This document shows positions 45,442-55,522 of a stretch of DNA of 64,000 bases, one piece after another. The notes under the pieces were generated by a model, which saw nothing but the letters and a program-made list of their open reading frames with translations, was not told the origin of the DNA and ran no database searches. Made by a program: the position numbers and the translations under genes. This DNA comes from Cupriavidus lacunae (GTDB taxonomy: Bacteria > Pseudomonadota > Gammaproteobacteria > Burkholderiales > Burkholderiaceae): contig NZ_QKWJ01000005.1 in assembly GCF_003353055.1 (NCBI RefSeq), positions 124,001 through 188,000 of the forward strand, written 5' to 3'. Positions within the stretch are counted from its first letter, which is position 1. Every line of letters starts with the position of its first letter.

Positions 45442-47244
45442 ATGCCTGCGCCCCGATCCGGATCCCTCCTGCCGCGCCTGTTCCCATGGAGCCAGCGCGT
45501 CGACAAGACCACCCTGCGCGCCGACCTGGTGGCCGGCCTGCTGGGCGCCGTGCTGGTGCTGCCGCAGGGGGTGGCCTTCGCCACGCTGGCCGGCCTGCCG
45601 CCGCAATACGGCATCTACAGCGCGGTGGTGCCGTGCATCGTGGCGGCGCTGTTCGGCTCAAGCTGGCATGTGATGTCGGGGCCGACCAACGCCAATTCGC
45701 TGGCCCTGTTCGCGATGCTGAGCCCGCTCGCGTTTGCCGGCAGCCCGGCCTATATCGGGCTGGCGCTGGCGGTCACCATCGTGGTGGGCGTGCTGCAGCT
45801 GGCAGTGGGCACGCTGCGGCTGGGCTCGCTGGCCAACTTTATCTCGCCGTCAGTGCTGCTTGGCTTTACTTGCGGCGCGGCGACGCTGATCGGTCTGTAT
45901 GCGCTCAAGGACCTGTTCGGGCTGGCGGTGCCGACCGGCACCAGCGCGTTCGGCGTGCTGCGCCACCTGTTCGGGAACCTCGACACCATCAACTGGGGCG
46001 CGGCCACGGTAGGCGCGGTCACGCTCGCGGTGACGCTGCTGTGCAAGCGGCTGTGGCGGCGCCTGCCGTTCATGCTGGTGGGCCTGCTGGCGGGCTATGG
46101 CGTGGCGCTGCTGCTGAACCAGGCCGGCCTGGGCGGCGGCCAGCACGTCAATGTGGTCGGGCCGATTCCGTCGGCGCTGCCGCACTTCCATCTTCCCGAC
46201 GTGGACTGGCGCAAGCTGCCCGACCTGCTCGGCATCGCCTCGGCGTTGACCATCGTCGCGCTGGGCCAGTCGATCTCGATCGCCAAGGCGGTGGCGCTGC
46301 GCTCCGGCCAGCATATCGACGCCAACCGCGAATTCATCGGCCAGGGCCTGTCCAACATCGCGGGCGGCTTTTTCTCCGGCTATATCTCGTGCGGCTCGCT
46401 CAACCGTTCGGTGCCCAACTTCGAAGCCGGCGCGCGCACGCCGCTGGCCAGCGTGTTCTCGGCACTGTGGCTGGTGGCGCTGGTGGCTGTCAGCGCCCCG
46501 CTGCTGGCCCAGATCCCAATGGCGGCGATCGCCGCGATGCTGTTGCTGGTGGCGTGGGGCCTGCTCGACATCGCGCGGCTGCGCCGCATCTTCACGCTCA
46601 GCCGCACAGAGTTCGCCATTGCCATCGGCACCTTCGCCGCCACGCTGGTGATCCGGCTGGAGATGGCGGTGCTGCTCGGCACCGTGCTGTCGCTGGTGGC
46701 CTACCTGTACCGCACTTCGCGGCCGGCGGTGCGCAGCCTGGTGCCGGATGCCGACGATCCCGACCGGCGTTTCACGCCGCTGGACGAGCTGCGCCGCCCG
46801 CAGCCGGAATGCCCGCAGCTGAAGCTGCTGCGCATGGAAGGCGCGATCTACTTTGGCGCCGTGCAGTACGTGACGGATCGCCTGCACTGGCTGCGCACGG
46901 TCAACGCCGGCCAGACGCACCTGCTGGCGATGACCAAGAGCATGAACTTCATCGACATGGCCGGCGCCGAGATGTGGGAATACGAACTGACCGAGCGGCG
47001 CGCGCTGGGTGGCGACCTGTACTTCCACCGCCCGCGCACACAGGTGCTGCAGACCTGGGCGCAGACCGGCTTTACCGACAAGCTCGGCGCCGACCATATC
47101 TTCCCGACCAAGCGGCAGGCGCTGCACACGATCATCGGCCAGCTCTCGCCGGACATCTGCACGCAATGCACGGTGCGGATCTTTGAGGAGTGCGCGTCGC
47201 GGCCGGGCGCCGCGGCTGCGACAGCACAGCCCGCGCTCGCATGA
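45442..47244 (+). CDS. SulP-family anion transporter with STAS domain
   Basis: A 600-residue inner-membrane transporter. The membrane part (about residues 20-430) begins with DLVAGLLGAVLVLPQGVAFA and GLPPQYGIYSAVVPCIVAAL, both SulP hallmarks, and GLSNIAGGFFSGYISCGSLNRS near 305. A C-terminal STAS domain follows (about 440-570, with GAIYFGAVQYV and TKSMNFIDMAGAEMW). Substrates of the family include sulfate, bicarbonate and dicarboxylates. A short Cys-containing tail (CTQCTVRIFEECAS) ends the protein. A TTG two codons upstream is an alternative start. The adjacent MarR gene may regulate it. Confidence 0.93.
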   Translation: MPAPRSGSLLPRLFPWSQRVDKTTLRADLVAGLLGAVLVLPQGVAFATLAGLPPQYGIYSAVVPCIVAALFGSSWHVMSGPTNANSLALFAMLSPLAFAGSPAYIGLALAVTIVVGVLQLAVGTLRLGSLANFISPSVLLGFTCGAATLIGLYALKDLFGLAVPTGTSAFGVLRHLFGNLDTINWGAATVGAVTLAVTLLCKRLWRRLPFMLVGLLAGYGVALLLNQAGLGGGQHVNVVGPIPSALPHFHLPDVDWRKLPDLLGIASALTIVALGQSISIAKAVALRSGQHIDANREFIGQGLSNIAGGFFSGYISCGSLNRSVPNFEAGARTPLASVFSALWLVALVAVSAPLLAQIPMAAIAAMLLLVAWGLLDIARLRRIFTLSRTEFAIAIGTFAATLVIRLEMAVLLGTVLSLVAYLYRTSRPAVRSLVPDADDPDRRFTPLDELRRPQPECPQLKLLRMEGAIYFGAVQYVTDRLHWLRTVNAGQTHLLAMTKSMNFIDMAGAEMWEYELTERRALGGDLYFHRPRTQVLQTWAQTGFTDKLGADHIFPTKRQALHTIIGQLSPDICTQCTVRIFEECASRPGAAAATAQPALA

Positions 47245-47438
47245 ACTGAAGCGCCCGCACGCGCGAGCGCTCAGCAATGATGCGGCTGCAAGAAAACTGA
47301 AAAAAAACGGGGAAACTGGGATCTGCCTGCGCCGGCGGTGCCGGCTGGCACGCAAGGCCGGACGGCCCTACGCTCTGCTACCTGACAACAGATGGGCGCC
47401 CGCGGCATGCCTGGGGCTGGCCGGGGCATCCATCCGCA

Positions 47439-47702
47439 TCAGATCGGCGCCACGTGGGCGCGCTTGACGACGATTGGCTGGGGCGCGCCCTGCTCGATCA
47501 GCACCACGGCGGCGCGTTCGATGGTTTCGCGACCGGCGCGGAATGCCTCTTCCAGCGACAGTACCTGGTCGGCACTGAAGCCTTCCCACAGTGCTTCGCG
47601 TGTCACCACGCAAGTCACCTTCTCGCCATTGACAAGTGCCTGGAACAACAAGCCTTCGTTATTGATGTCGTAGCGCTCTTGCTCTTGGAATTTGATATCC
47701 AT
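47439..47702 (-). CDS. DUF1488-like small protein
   Basis: An 87-residue soluble protein resembling DUF1488 proteins: DIKFQEQERYDINNEGLLF at the N-terminus, then VTCVVTREALWEGF and LSLEEAFRAGRETIE. The function is unknown. The start at 47702 is preferred to one 14 codons upstream, whose lead is not family-like. It converges with the SulP gene across 194 bases without another gene. Confidence 0.75.
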   Translation of the reverse strand: MDIKFQEQERYDINNEGLLFQALVNGEKVTCVVTREALWEGFSADQVLSLEEAFRAGRETIERAAVVLIEQGAPQPIVVKRAHVAPI

Positions 47703-47887
47703 CGGTGCGGCCCTCCATATGCAAGTGGAGAAACATCCTAACATGGCTCCGGCAAAATCGTATGGGTGCCACCCATGCGAATGCGCTCATTCGGAAGACC
47801 ATCGCGGCCGCCGTTCGGTTCCATCCGCATGCAGCCTCGCACGCTGGTCACAATGCGGGTGGTTGCTGCGGCAACTGCATCAAACAT

Positions 47888-47915
47888 TTGACAGCGCCAG
47901 AAATCATGCTAAAAT
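47888..47915 (+). promoter_or_regulatory. Promoter of the first tRNA-Lys gene
   Basis: TTGACA (47888-47893), 16 bases, TAAAAT (47910-47915), ending 13 bases before the tRNA. Confidence 0.8.
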
Positions 47916-47928
47916 TTCGTTCTTCGTT

Positions 47929-48004
47929 GGGGCGTTAGCTCAGTTGGTAGAGCAGCGGACTCTTAATCCGTAGGTCGAGTGTTCGAGTCACTCACGCCCC
48001 ACCA
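47929..48004 (+). tRNA. tRNA-Lys (CTT), first copy
   Basis: A 76-base gene with encoded CCA. The anticodon CTT is at 47962-47964 in loop CTCTTAA. The acceptor stem is GGGGCGT / ACGCCCC. It is identical in all 76 bases to the copy at 50716. It has its own promoter and terminator. Confidence 0.96.
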
Positions 48005-48013
48005 CCGAATACA

Positions 48014-48047
48014 AAAAGGCCGGAAGCAGCAATGCTTCCGGCCTTTT
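48014..48047 (+). terminator. Terminator after the first tRNA-Lys
   Basis: AAAAGGCCGGAAGCA, loop GCAA, TGCTTCCGGCCTTTT. Similar in sequence to the terminator after the second copy. Confidence 0.88.
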
Positions 48048-48132
48048 GCTTCGTGGGGCCGCTTTGTGCGCCCCCCCCTGCTTTCCTGATCCGCCGCGGC
48101 GAGGCACATGCCCACGCCACGGCGGCCTTGCA

Positions 48133-49521
<1,389 letters not shown>

Positions 49522-49657
49522 GGGGGAATTCCTTCTGCAAAGCGGATTGGGGACTGGATGGCCACCAGTCTACGGCGGCGCGGTGCCATCTCCAAAGCAT
49601 AGAATTCCGACCATCCTGTCCACAAAAAGTGGACACCTACCTGCGGCACCCCTTCGC

Positions 49658-50566
49658 TCAGCGCGCCTGCGCGAACAACACCGCCAGGGCGTCGCCGATG
49701 CGCTCGGCCATCAGCCCGGCCGCAGCGCTGAGCGGGCCGCGGGCGCGCGCCACCAGCGTCAGCGTCTGCCCCTGCAGGTGGCGATCGCGTAGCGGCACAT
49801 AGACCAGCGCCTGGCGGGTGCGCTCCTCCATCACATCGAGCGGGTTCAGCAGGGCGATGCCGGTGCCCAGCATCACCAGCCGCCGGATCAGCGCGGTCGA
49901 GGTGGACTCCGCCACCGGCGAGACTTCGATCGCATTGCGGGCAAAAGCGGCATCCAGGATGGCCCGGATCGACAGCGACGGCGCCGGCAGGATCAGCGGA
50001 TAGCCGACGCACTCGCTCAGCAGCGCCGATTGCCGGGCCGCCAGCGCATGGCCGGGCGGCACCACCGCGCCGATCTGCCAGTCGCTGGTGGCCAGGGCGC
50101 GGAAGGCCGGCAACTCGGGCAGGTCATAGCCGAGCCCCAGGTCGGCATCGCCCTGCTCCACCGCCGCGATGATGTCAGCCACCGGCAGGTCATTGACGCG
50201 CACCACGATGCCCGGATAGCGCTGGCGGAAGTCATGCACCAGCGACGGCATCAACGAGCCCGCCAGCCCCGCCGTGACCGCCACCGTGACCTCGCCGCGG
50301 CGCGCACCCTTGAAGTCCTCGATGCGCTGGCGCAGCGCGTCATGCTCGCGCAGGGTCTGGCGCACGTGGGCCAGCACCATCTCGCCCAGCGGCGTCAGCC
50401 GCAGGCGCTTGTTGATGCGCTCGAACAGCGGCGCGCCCAGTTCCGCTTCCAGGTCCAGTATCTGCCGGTTGACCGCGGTCGGTGCCACATGCAGGTGCTC
50501 GGCCGCCTTGCGGATCGAACCGCGGCGGACGACCTCGTCGAGATAGCGCAGGACTCTGGCATGCAT
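49658..50566 (-). CDS. LysR-family transcriptional regulator
   Basis: A 302-residue LysR regulator with a winged helix at 1-60 (MHARVLRYLDEVVRRGSIRK, AAEHLHVAPTAVNRQILDLE), followed by an effector domain with EVTVAVTAGLAGSLMPSLVHDF near 93. The AAEHLHVAPTAVNRQI form is common in regulators next to purine or amide hydrolase genes. The start at 50566 places the family N-terminus correctly; an upstream in-frame start adds an Arg-rich lead. It shares strand with the deaminase 136 bases downstream and probably regulates it. Confidence 0.92.
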   Translation of the reverse strand: MHARVLRYLDEVVRRGSIRKAAEHLHVAPTAVNRQILDLEAELGAPLFERINKRLRLTPLGEMVLAHVRQTLREHDALRQRIEDFKGARRGEVTVAVTAGLAGSLMPSLVHDFRQRYPGIVVRVNDLPVADIIAAVEQGDADLGLGYDLPELPAFRALATSDWQIGAVVPPGHALAARQSALLSECVGYPLILPAPSLSIRAILDAAFARNAIEVSPVAESTSTALIRRLVMLGTGIALLNPLDVMEERTRQALVYVPLRDRHLQGQTLTLVARARGPLSAAAGLMAERIGDALAVLFAQAR

Positions 50567-50673
50567 GGACTGGGCAAACGGGTGGATTCGGCGGCCCCGG
50601 CGCAGGATGCGCACGGGGGCCAGGCATTGTAGCGGCCAGTGCCGCCCGGCTCGTAAAAATTGCGCGAAGGCTA

Positions 50674-50702
50674 TTGCGTCTTATCAGATACCTTGCTACA
50701 AT
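50674..50702 (+). promoter_or_regulatory. Promoter of the second tRNA-Lys gene
   Basis: TTGCGT (50674-50679), 17 bases, TACAAT (50697-50702), ending 13 bases before the tRNA. It differs from the first copy's promoter, although both tRNAs share the TTCTTCGTT just upstream. Confidence 0.75.
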
Positions 50703-50715
50703 CTTTTTCTTCGTT

Positions 50716-50791
50716 GGGGCGTTAGCTCAGTTGGTAGAGCAGCGGACTCTTAATCCGTAGGTCGAGTGTTCGAGTCACTCACGCCCCACCA
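50716..50791 (+). tRNA. tRNA-Lys (CTT), second copy
   Basis: Same 76-base sequence as the copy at 47929, with anticodon CTT at 50749-50751 and encoded CCA. The two lie 2.8 kb apart on the same strand. Confidence 0.96.
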
Positions 50792-50802
50792 GCGAATTCA
50801 GG

Positions 50803-50832
50803 AAAAGCCGGAAGCCTTGCTTCCGGCTTTTT
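50803..50832 (+). terminator. Terminator after the second tRNA-Lys
   Basis: AAAAGCCGGAAGC, loop CTT, GCTTCCGGCTTTTT. Confidence 0.88.
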
Positions 50833-50963
50833 GCTTTTTCGCGCTCATCCTCGCCCGTTCCTTCCCGCGAGCGATCGGCATTGCAGCCGGTTTCTTGATA
50901 CGCGGGTTCTTACCAATTCCCCTTTTCGCGCTTTCCCGGTTGAATCGCTTCCGCGCACATTGT

Positions 50964-50991
50964 GGAACATAGTTCCGTATCGCGGAACTAT
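50964..50991. promoter_or_regulatory. Triple GGAAC half-site operator before the Bug gene
   Basis: GGAAC-ATA-GTTCC (50964-50976) and the overlapping ATAGTTCCG-TATCG-CGGAACTAT (50969-50991) are both perfect inverted repeats sharing the middle half-site. The GTTCCG...CGGAAC form resembles binding sites of IclR-type regulators. No regulator adjoins it. The remainder of 50833-51143 shows no gene. Confidence 0.55.
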
Positions 50992-51143
50992 CGCAAGGTG
51001 CCGGCCGTACCGCATCCCGGCACGGCCCGGTCATGCCAGTACGGGAACCCCTGACAGCGTGGGGCGCGGACATCCGTCCGTGCCCGCAGAAGCGCCTGCA
51101 ACCCGCCTGGCCAATCAGTGAAAGAAGAACACGGAGGCACCCT

Positions 51144-52124
51144 TTGAAAGCAGTCCTTAACGCCGGCGCAGCCGCCTGCATCGCCGCCCTTGGTCTGGCC
51201 CACGCCGGCCTGGCACAGGCCCAGTCCTACCCTACCAAGCCGATCCGCCTGATCGTGCCGTTCGCGGCCGGCGGCACCACCGACATCGTTGCGCGCGCGG
51301 TCTCCGAGGCACTGGGCCGCGAACTGGGCCAGCCGGTGGTGGTTGAAAACCGTGGCGGCGGCGGCGGCGCGATCGGCGCCGACGCGCTGGCCAAGTCCGC
51401 GCCGGACGGCTACACGCTGGGCATCGCCACCGTCAGCACCATGGCGACCAACCCCGCCACCAACCCGAAGAACCCCTACGACCCGCTCAAGGACTTCGCG
51501 CCGATCACCAACCTGGTCAACGTGCCCAACGTGCTGACGGTCAACCCGAAGGTGCCGGCCAAGACCCTGAAGGAATTCGTCGCGATGCTGAAGGCCAACC
51601 CGGGCAAGTACAGCTACGCCTCGGCCGGCAAGGGCAGCATCTCGCACCTGGATGGCGAGCTGTTCAAGGACATCACCAAGACCGACATGGTCCACATTCC
51701 CTATCGCGGATCGGGCCCGGCGCTGAACGACACGCTGGCCGGCCAGGTCAGTGCGCAGTTCGACAACCTGCCGTCGTCGATGCCCCATATCCAGGCCGGC
51801 AAGCTGCGCGCGCTGGCCGTGGCGGCGCCCAAGCGCGTCGAGGGCCTGCCTGACGTGCCGACCTTTGCCGAAGCTGGCATGAAGGACATGAACAACATGG
51901 CCTGGTACGGCTTGGTGGCCCCTGCCGGCACGCCGGCGGCAATCATCACGCGCGTGCACGACGCCGCGGTCAAGGCGCTGCAGGACCCGAACGCCAGGCG
52001 CCGCCTGGCTGACAGCGGCGCCTACACCGACGGCAACACCCCGGCGCAGTACACCGCGCAGATCAAGCGCGAACTGGACCTGCGCAAGAAGATCGCACAC
52101 GACCAGAACATCACACTGGAATAA
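51144..52124 (+). CDS. Bug/TctC-family periplasmic solute-binding protein
   Basis: A 326-residue secreted binding protein. The N-terminal 26 residues form a signal peptide ending HAGLAQAQS. Mature blocks are YPTKPIRLIVPFAAGGTTDI near 29, ENRGGGGGAIGADALAK near 68 and the DTLAGQVSAQFDNLPSSM block near 195. The start is a TTG with a GGAGG site six bases upstream; the open frame continues further but no better start is placed at the signal peptide. It is an orphan with no transporter membrane genes nearby and has its own terminator. The ligand is unknown. Confidence 0.9.
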   Translation: MKAVLNAGAAACIAALGLAHAGLAQAQSYPTKPIRLIVPFAAGGTTDIVARAVSEALGRELGQPVVVENRGGGGGAIGADALAKSAPDGYTLGIATVSTMATNPATNPKNPYDPLKDFAPITNLVNVPNVLTVNPKVPAKTLKEFVAMLKANPGKYSYASAGKGSISHLDGELFKDITKTDMVHIPYRGSGPALNDTLAGQVSAQFDNLPSSMPHIQAGKLRALAVAAPKRVEGLPDVPTFAEAGMKDMNNMAWYGLVAPAGTPAAIITRVHDAAVKALQDPNARRRLADSGAYTDGNTPAQYTAQIKRELDLRKKIAHDQNITLE

Positions 52125-52160
52125 AACGGACGGGAAGAACCGTCCCGCGAGGGGTCACGA

Positions 52161-52188
52161 CCGGCTGCCATGGCAGCCGGTTTTTTTT
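52161..52188 (+). terminator. Terminator of the Bug gene
   Basis: CCGGCTGCCA directly followed by its complement TGGCAGCCGG and eight T. Confidence 0.92.
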
Positions 52189-52444
52189 ATGGCCGGCGCT
52201 TGAAAATGCACCCCAGGCCACACACATGTACTTAATTCCTGTTGCATTTGATCGCGCACAGTACGCCGGCAGCGCCGTCGGCGTTCAATACATGTAGAAG
52301 AAACTTTCACTTTGCGGACACGCGCTGGCTCGGTACATTTACCGGGTGCTCCGCAACGGGCGCCGGCAGTCGCCGGCCAACGTCCGGCCCCCAAACCGGT
52401 TTCGCGCAGGCGCTGCGCGGCCGTCATTCGCGAGGATTAGAAAG
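52189..52444. other. Leader region of the DPxTDG-repeat protein gene
   Basis: No gene is seen. A direct repeat of ACATGTA occurs near 52224 and 52287, and a TTTGATC-containing AT-rich stretch lies between. The promoter of the next gene should be here but no clear hexamer pair was found. Confidence 0.4.
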
Positions 52445-52804
52445 ATGCTGAAGAAGACCGTTCCGACCCTGATCGTTGCAGCACTGGCCGCGCTGGGCGC
52501 GACACAGGTGTATGCGCAGAAGAACTACACCGAAGGCGGCGATCTCTACGGCGGCAGCCACACCAAGAAGGCCAGCCCGCACCAGAACCCGGCCAAGTCC
52601 GGCAAGTTCGACCCGTACACCGACGGCGCCAAGCAATCGACCAAATCGGAGCTGACCAATTCGGGCAAAAAGGTCGACCCGAATACGGATGGCGCCAAGG
52701 CCGGCAAGTTCGATCCGTACACCGACGGCGCCAAGGCCGGCAAGGCCGATCCCTACACCGACGGCGCCAAGGCGCCCGCCAGCCAGGGCGGCAAGGCGCA
52801 GTAA
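52445..52804 (+). CDS. Secreted small DPxTDG-repeat protein
   Basis: A 119-residue protein I cannot place in a named family. Residues 1-25 form a Sec signal peptide ending VYAQ. The mature chain is hydrophilic and Lys/Asp/Gly-rich, with four DPxTDGAK units at about 54-63, 76-85, 88-97 and 100-109, the last three at a 12-residue period. Unit 2 reads DPNTDG and fits the DxNxDG core of calcium-binding loops; the others have Tyr at the third position. The GAGGATTAG sequence precedes the ATG. It is a single-gene unit with its own terminator. A metal-binding or envelope role is a guess from motif and secretion. Confidence 0.75.
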   Translation: MLKKTVPTLIVAALAALGATQVYAQKNYTEGGDLYGGSHTKKASPHQNPAKSGKFDPYTDGAKQSTKSELTNSGKKVDPNTDGAKAGKFDPYTDGAKAGKADPYTDGAKAPASQGGKAQ

Positions 52805-52850
52805 GCCCGCAGTAGACCTGCCCCGCCGCCAACCGGCGGCACCAAGGCAA

Positions 52851-52875
52851 ACAGCCCGCTTGCGCGGGCTGTTTT
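52851..52875 (+). terminator. Terminator of the DPxTDG-repeat gene
   Basis: ACAGCCCGC, loop TTGC, GCGGGCTGT then TTT. It also lies just beyond the stop of the convergent CoA transferase gene. Confidence 0.85.
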
Positions 52876-52896
52876 GCTTTGCAGCGGCGGCTGGCC

Positions 52897-54405
52897 TCAG
52901 GCGGCCAGTGCCTGGGCCGGCTGCATGGTGCCGCGGTCGCGGAAACCGACATGCCAGGACAACGCCTCTTCCAGCAGGTGCGGGGTCTGGCCGCCGTGCT
53001 TGCTGGCGCGCCGGAAGTAGTCGCCCAGCAGTTTGCGGTATTGCGGGTCGGCGCAGTTGGCGATGATGGCGCGCGCGCGCTCGCGCGGCGCCAGGCCGCG
53101 CAAGTCGGCCAGGCCATGCTCGGTGACGATGATATCGACGTCGTGCTCGGTATGGTCCACGTGCGCCACCATTGGCACGATGCTGGAGATATTGCCGCCC
53201 TTGGCCACCGACTTGGTCACGAACACCGACAGGTGCGCATTGCGCGCAAAATCGCCGGAGCCGCCGATGCCGTTCATCATGTGCGTGCCGCCCACATGCG
53301 TCGAATTGACGTTGCCGTAGATGTCGCACTCCAGCGCCGTGTTGATGGTGATCAGACCCAGCCGGCGCAGGATCTCCGGATGGTTGCTGATCTCCTGCGG
53401 ACGCAGCACCAGGCGCGAGCGATAGCGGTCCAGGTTCGACAGGAAGCGCTGGTAGACCTCGCGCGTCAGCGTCACCGACGAGGCCGAGGCAAAGGCCAGG
53501 CGCCCGGCATCCAGCAGTTCGATGGTGCTGTCCTGCAGCACCTCGGAATACATCTGCAGGTCGCGGAACGGTGAATCCACCATGCCGTGCAGCACCGCAT
53601 TGGCAATGGTGCCGATGCCCGCCTGCAGCGGTTGCAGCGAGGCCGAGAGCCTGCCGGCGCGGACTTCGTGCAGCAGGAATTCATTGAAATGCCCCGCGAT
53701 ATGGCGCGTGTCGGCATCCGGCGGCAGCGCGTTGGACGGGCTGTCGTCCTTGGCGGTGATGACGATGGCGGCGATCTTTTCGGGATCGATGGGGATATAC
53801 GGCAGGCCGATGCGCTGCTCTGGTGCAATCAACGGGATCGGCTGGCGGTACGGGCGCTGCACCGGGAAATAGATATCGTGCAGCCCTTCCAGCTCCAGCG
53901 GCATGTTCAGGTTGATCTCGACGATCACCTTGCGCGCCAGCATGGCGAAGCTGGCCGAGTTGCCGACCGAGGTGCTGGGGACGATGCCGCCCTGCTCGGT
54001 GATCGCCACCGCCTCCACCACCGCCACGTCCACCGGCGCGATCTGGCCCGAGCGCAGCTGTTCCACGGTCTCGGACAAGTGCTGGTCGATAAACATCACC
54101 TCGCCGGCGTTGATCTTGCGGCGTAGCGTCGCATCGGACTGGAACGGCAGGCGGCGCGCGATCACGTCCGCCTCCGCCAGCACCCGGTCAATGTCGTTGC
54201 CCAGCGAGGCGCCGGTCATCAGGGTGATGCGCAGCGGCTCGGTTGCCGCCCGCCGCGCCAGCGCGAACGGGACTTCCTTGCAGTCGCCCGCGCGCGTGAA
54301 TCCGCTCATGCCTACCGTCATGCCGTCGCGGATCAGTGCGGCGGCCTTGTCGGCCGAGACTACCTTGTCATGAAGCCTGGCCAGGCGAATGCGTTCCTTG
54401 TACAT
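52897..54405 (-). CDS. Acetyl-CoA hydrolase / CoA transferase (cat1 family)
   Basis: A 502-residue CoA transferase of the acetyl-CoA hydrolase/succinyl-CoA:acetate transferase family. Blocks seen are DGMTVGMSGFTRAGDCKEVP near 28, SVGNSASFAMLARKVIVEIN near 150, GIGTIANAVL near 262, and the catalytic-Glu-type TALECDIYGNVNSTHVGG near 355. It would move CoA between acetyl-, propionyl- or succinyl-CoA and a free acid. Two starts are possible (54411 and 54405); GGAG six bases before 54405 favours the latter. The frame is open further upstream, but that part looks non-coding. Confidence 0.9.
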   Translation of the reverse strand: MYKERIRLARLHDKVVSADKAAALIRDGMTVGMSGFTRAGDCKEVPFALARRAATEPLRITLMTGASLGNDIDRVLAEADVIARRLPFQSDATLRRKINAGEVMFIDQHLSETVEQLRSGQIAPVDVAVVEAVAITEQGGIVPSTSVGNSASFAMLARKVIVEINLNMPLELEGLHDIYFPVQRPYRQPIPLIAPEQRIGLPYIPIDPEKIAAIVITAKDDSPSNALPPDADTRHIAGHFNEFLLHEVRAGRLSASLQPLQAGIGTIANAVLHGMVDSPFRDLQMYSEVLQDSTIELLDAGRLAFASASSVTLTREVYQRFLSNLDRYRSRLVLRPQEISNHPEILRRLGLITINTALECDIYGNVNSTHVGGTHMMNGIGGSGDFARNAHLSVFVTKSVAKGGNISSIVPMVAHVDHTEHDVDIIVTEHGLADLRGLAPRERARAIIANCADPQYRKLLGDYFRRASKHGGQTPHLLEEALSWHVGFRDRGTMQPAQALAA

Positions 54406-54803
54406 CCTCATCTCCGGTCTGACGGCCGGGCCCGTGCCCGCGCCGCGCGCCCCGTGCTGGCCTGTAGGGCTGGTTGGCGGGGTCTTAGGCAGGCAGTGTA
54501 GCCAGCCGTCATTATTCCGGCTGTGATTTAAAGTCATGGCTGCCAGTCGCTTTATTCATACGTTGGCGCAGGCTGTGCGAGACGCGCGCGGCACTATGTC
54601 CTTGCGCCGGCTCAGGACATTCCCGCGGTGTCACAAAACTCGCAAAAGTTTCTGGTAGTGTCTCGCCCATCGGTCGACCCAGCCCGCCAGAGAGGCTGCG
54701 GCGTCCGTGCCGCCCGGGCCGGCCATGCTCCGGCCTTTCTGGCGCCCTTCAAGGGTGCACAGTGCATCGCAGTGGCGGCAAATCACAACAGGAGACGCCA
54801 TTC
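54406..54803. other. Divergent gap between the CoA transferase and MarR-like genes
   Basis: 398 bases. Contains the promoters of both flanking genes, which I could not pinpoint. A short open frame at 54628-54864 has no ribosome site or plausible product. No RNA gene or repeat was recognised. Confidence 0.4.
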
Positions 54804-55355
54804 ATGCAGCCAAGACCACTCGAACCCAGCGAGCCGGTTGTCCTTGCCCTGGTTGATGCCGTAACCGCCTGGCAAAGTGCGTTGGAACAGACTCTGCGCG
54901 CTTCTGGCCTGGACTACGCCCAATGGCTGCTGCTGCGGGCCATTCGCCAGGGTGCCTTCGTGCGTGGCACGCCCCTGGCGGGACTGATGCCGATCGATGT
55001 CGCGCGATCCGAGACGATGCTGGATGAACTGCGGCGCGATGGCTGGATCGAGTATGCCGGGACCCAGGCGCCACGTATTGCGGAAAGCGCGGCCAGCCGG
55101 CTGCAGCGCACCGCGCAGGCCCTCAGTGCGCTGCACAGCGTGTCGGTGGCCCCGTTCAGTTCGCAGGAGCGCGCGGCGCTGGGCAGCCTGCTGGAGCGCA
55201 TGAAGACCACGCTGGACGGCCACACGGCACGCCAGGTCCGCGCGGGCACCGAAGCTGCCCGGCAGGAATTACACGTGTCGCCCGCCCCCTGCCCTGGCCT
55301 GCCGCCGGTAGCACACCGCCCGGCCTGCTGCCCCACCCTCGCCGCGCGCTACTGA
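54804..55355 (+). CDS. MarR-like winged-helix protein
   Basis: A 183-residue protein whose first 140 residues follow a MarR-type layout: an N-terminal helix (LVDAVTAWQSALEQTLRASG), LDYAQWLLLRAI, a recognition-helix-like region (GLMPIDVARSETMLDELRRDG) and a short wing (WIEYAGTQAPRIAE). The wing lacks the usual Asp-Arg motif, so DNA binding should be tested. The C-terminal 40 residues are Pro/Cys/Ala-rich and unlike MarR. A CAGGAGACGCC ribosome site precedes the ATG. It stands 167 bases before the glutamate dehydrogenase gene on the same strand and might regulate it. Confidence 0.65.
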   Translation: MQPRPLEPSEPVVLALVDAVTAWQSALEQTLRASGLDYAQWLLLRAIRQGAFVRGTPLAGLMPIDVARSETMLDELRRDGWIEYAGTQAPRIAESAASRLQRTAQALSALHSVSVAPFSSQERAALGSLLERMKTTLDGHTARQVRAGTEAARQELHVSPAPCPGLPPVAHRPACCPTLAARY

Positions 55356-55522
55356 GCGCCACGCAAGCCGGTCCCGCGGGCTGCATCGGGACCGGTCCGC
55401 TGCTTTCCCTCGCCATTCCCGGTGTCCGCCACATTGTTGCGCCAGGCACGCGGTTTTTTCCTAAAGTATGAGCATGCCCCGGCACATGCCGCGGCGCCCC
55501 ATCGACACTGCGAGGAGGGACT

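Noticed and set aside
54628-54864. Short open frame in the gap before the MarR-like gene.
   Set aside because: No ribosome site, overlaps the start of the MarR-like gene and has no plausible product.
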